Assembly: GCA_019418545.1 (NCBI GenBank)
Contig: DYBQ01000129.1
Coordinates: forward strand, 1 to 5,583
Source: Clostridiales bacterium
Lineage (GTDB): Bacteria > Bacillota > Clostridia > Oscillospirales > Acutalibacteraceae
Length of the DNA: 5,583 nt
Reading direction: 5' to 3'
This document shows, piece after piece, positions 5,571-5,583 of the stretch. Position 1 is the stretch's first letter. Each line of letters starts with the position of its first letter. The position numbers and the translations under genes were made by a program. The notes beneath the pieces were generated by a model that saw nothing but the letters and a program-made list of their open reading frames with translations, made no database searches and was not told the origin of the DNA.

Positions 5571-5583
5571 TAACCCCCTCGCC

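Noticed and set aside
5355..5573. Short open frames on both strands in the region after clpB
   Set aside because: They run through a series of inverted repeats, give low-complexity Lys/Phe/Ser/Pro translations, and lack ribosome binding sites.
5375..5583. CRISPR array as an explanation for the repeat cluster
   Set aside because: The units differ in sequence and length, there are no regular spacers, and the signal is inverted rather than direct repeats.

Overview
The window looks like a Clostridia chromosome (Gram-positive Firmicutes, probably an Oscillospiraceae-like gut or anaerobic spore-former lineage) carrying the right-hand end of a prophage. The clues are a phiLC3-type holin and a clostridial-phage NlpC/P60 endolysin, strong AGGAGG-type ribosome binding sites, a perfect CIRCE operator in front of clpB, and moderately GC-rich coding sequence. 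The genus cannot be fixed from the sequence alone.

Layout, left to right. Positions 1-115 are a short AT-rich leader with no complete gene. Positions 116-1629 are a compact lysis cassette on the plus strand: an endolysin (NlpC/P60 domain plus three C-terminal wall-binding-type repeats), a small membrane/coiled-coil protein, and a phiLC3-type holin. The first gap is 10 nt and the second junction is an 11-nt overlap. Positions 1630-1767 are a non-coding tail with helically spaced AACAA and TAGAAAG repeats, ending in a strong intrinsic terminator.

Directly after that terminator, protein-like reading frame begins with no start codon or ribosome binding site (1772) and runs to a stop at 2494. It encodes a cysteine-rich protein of a kind I associate with Clostridia and whose function I do not know. 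The simplest reading is that the prophage right end joins the host chromosome at about 1768-1785 and has separated this host gene from its start. This junction is the most interesting point in the window.

Positions 2516-2549 are that gene's terminator. It is followed within 12 bases by a perfect CIRCE element (2562-2588), a sigma-A-type promoter, and clpB (2682-5306), a full-length 874-residue disaggregase with all ATPase motifs intact and its own terminator (5315-5349). From about 5375 to the window end there is no gene. The stretch is instead a run of closely packed inverted repeats, possibly part of a dispersed repeat or MITE-like element that continues past the edge.

How the genes work together: the holin and endolysin act in host lysis when the phage is induced, the middle protein probably assists them, and the terminator insulates the host. 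clpB is a separate transcription unit expected to be derepressed when HrcA releases CIRCE on heat or protein-folding stress.
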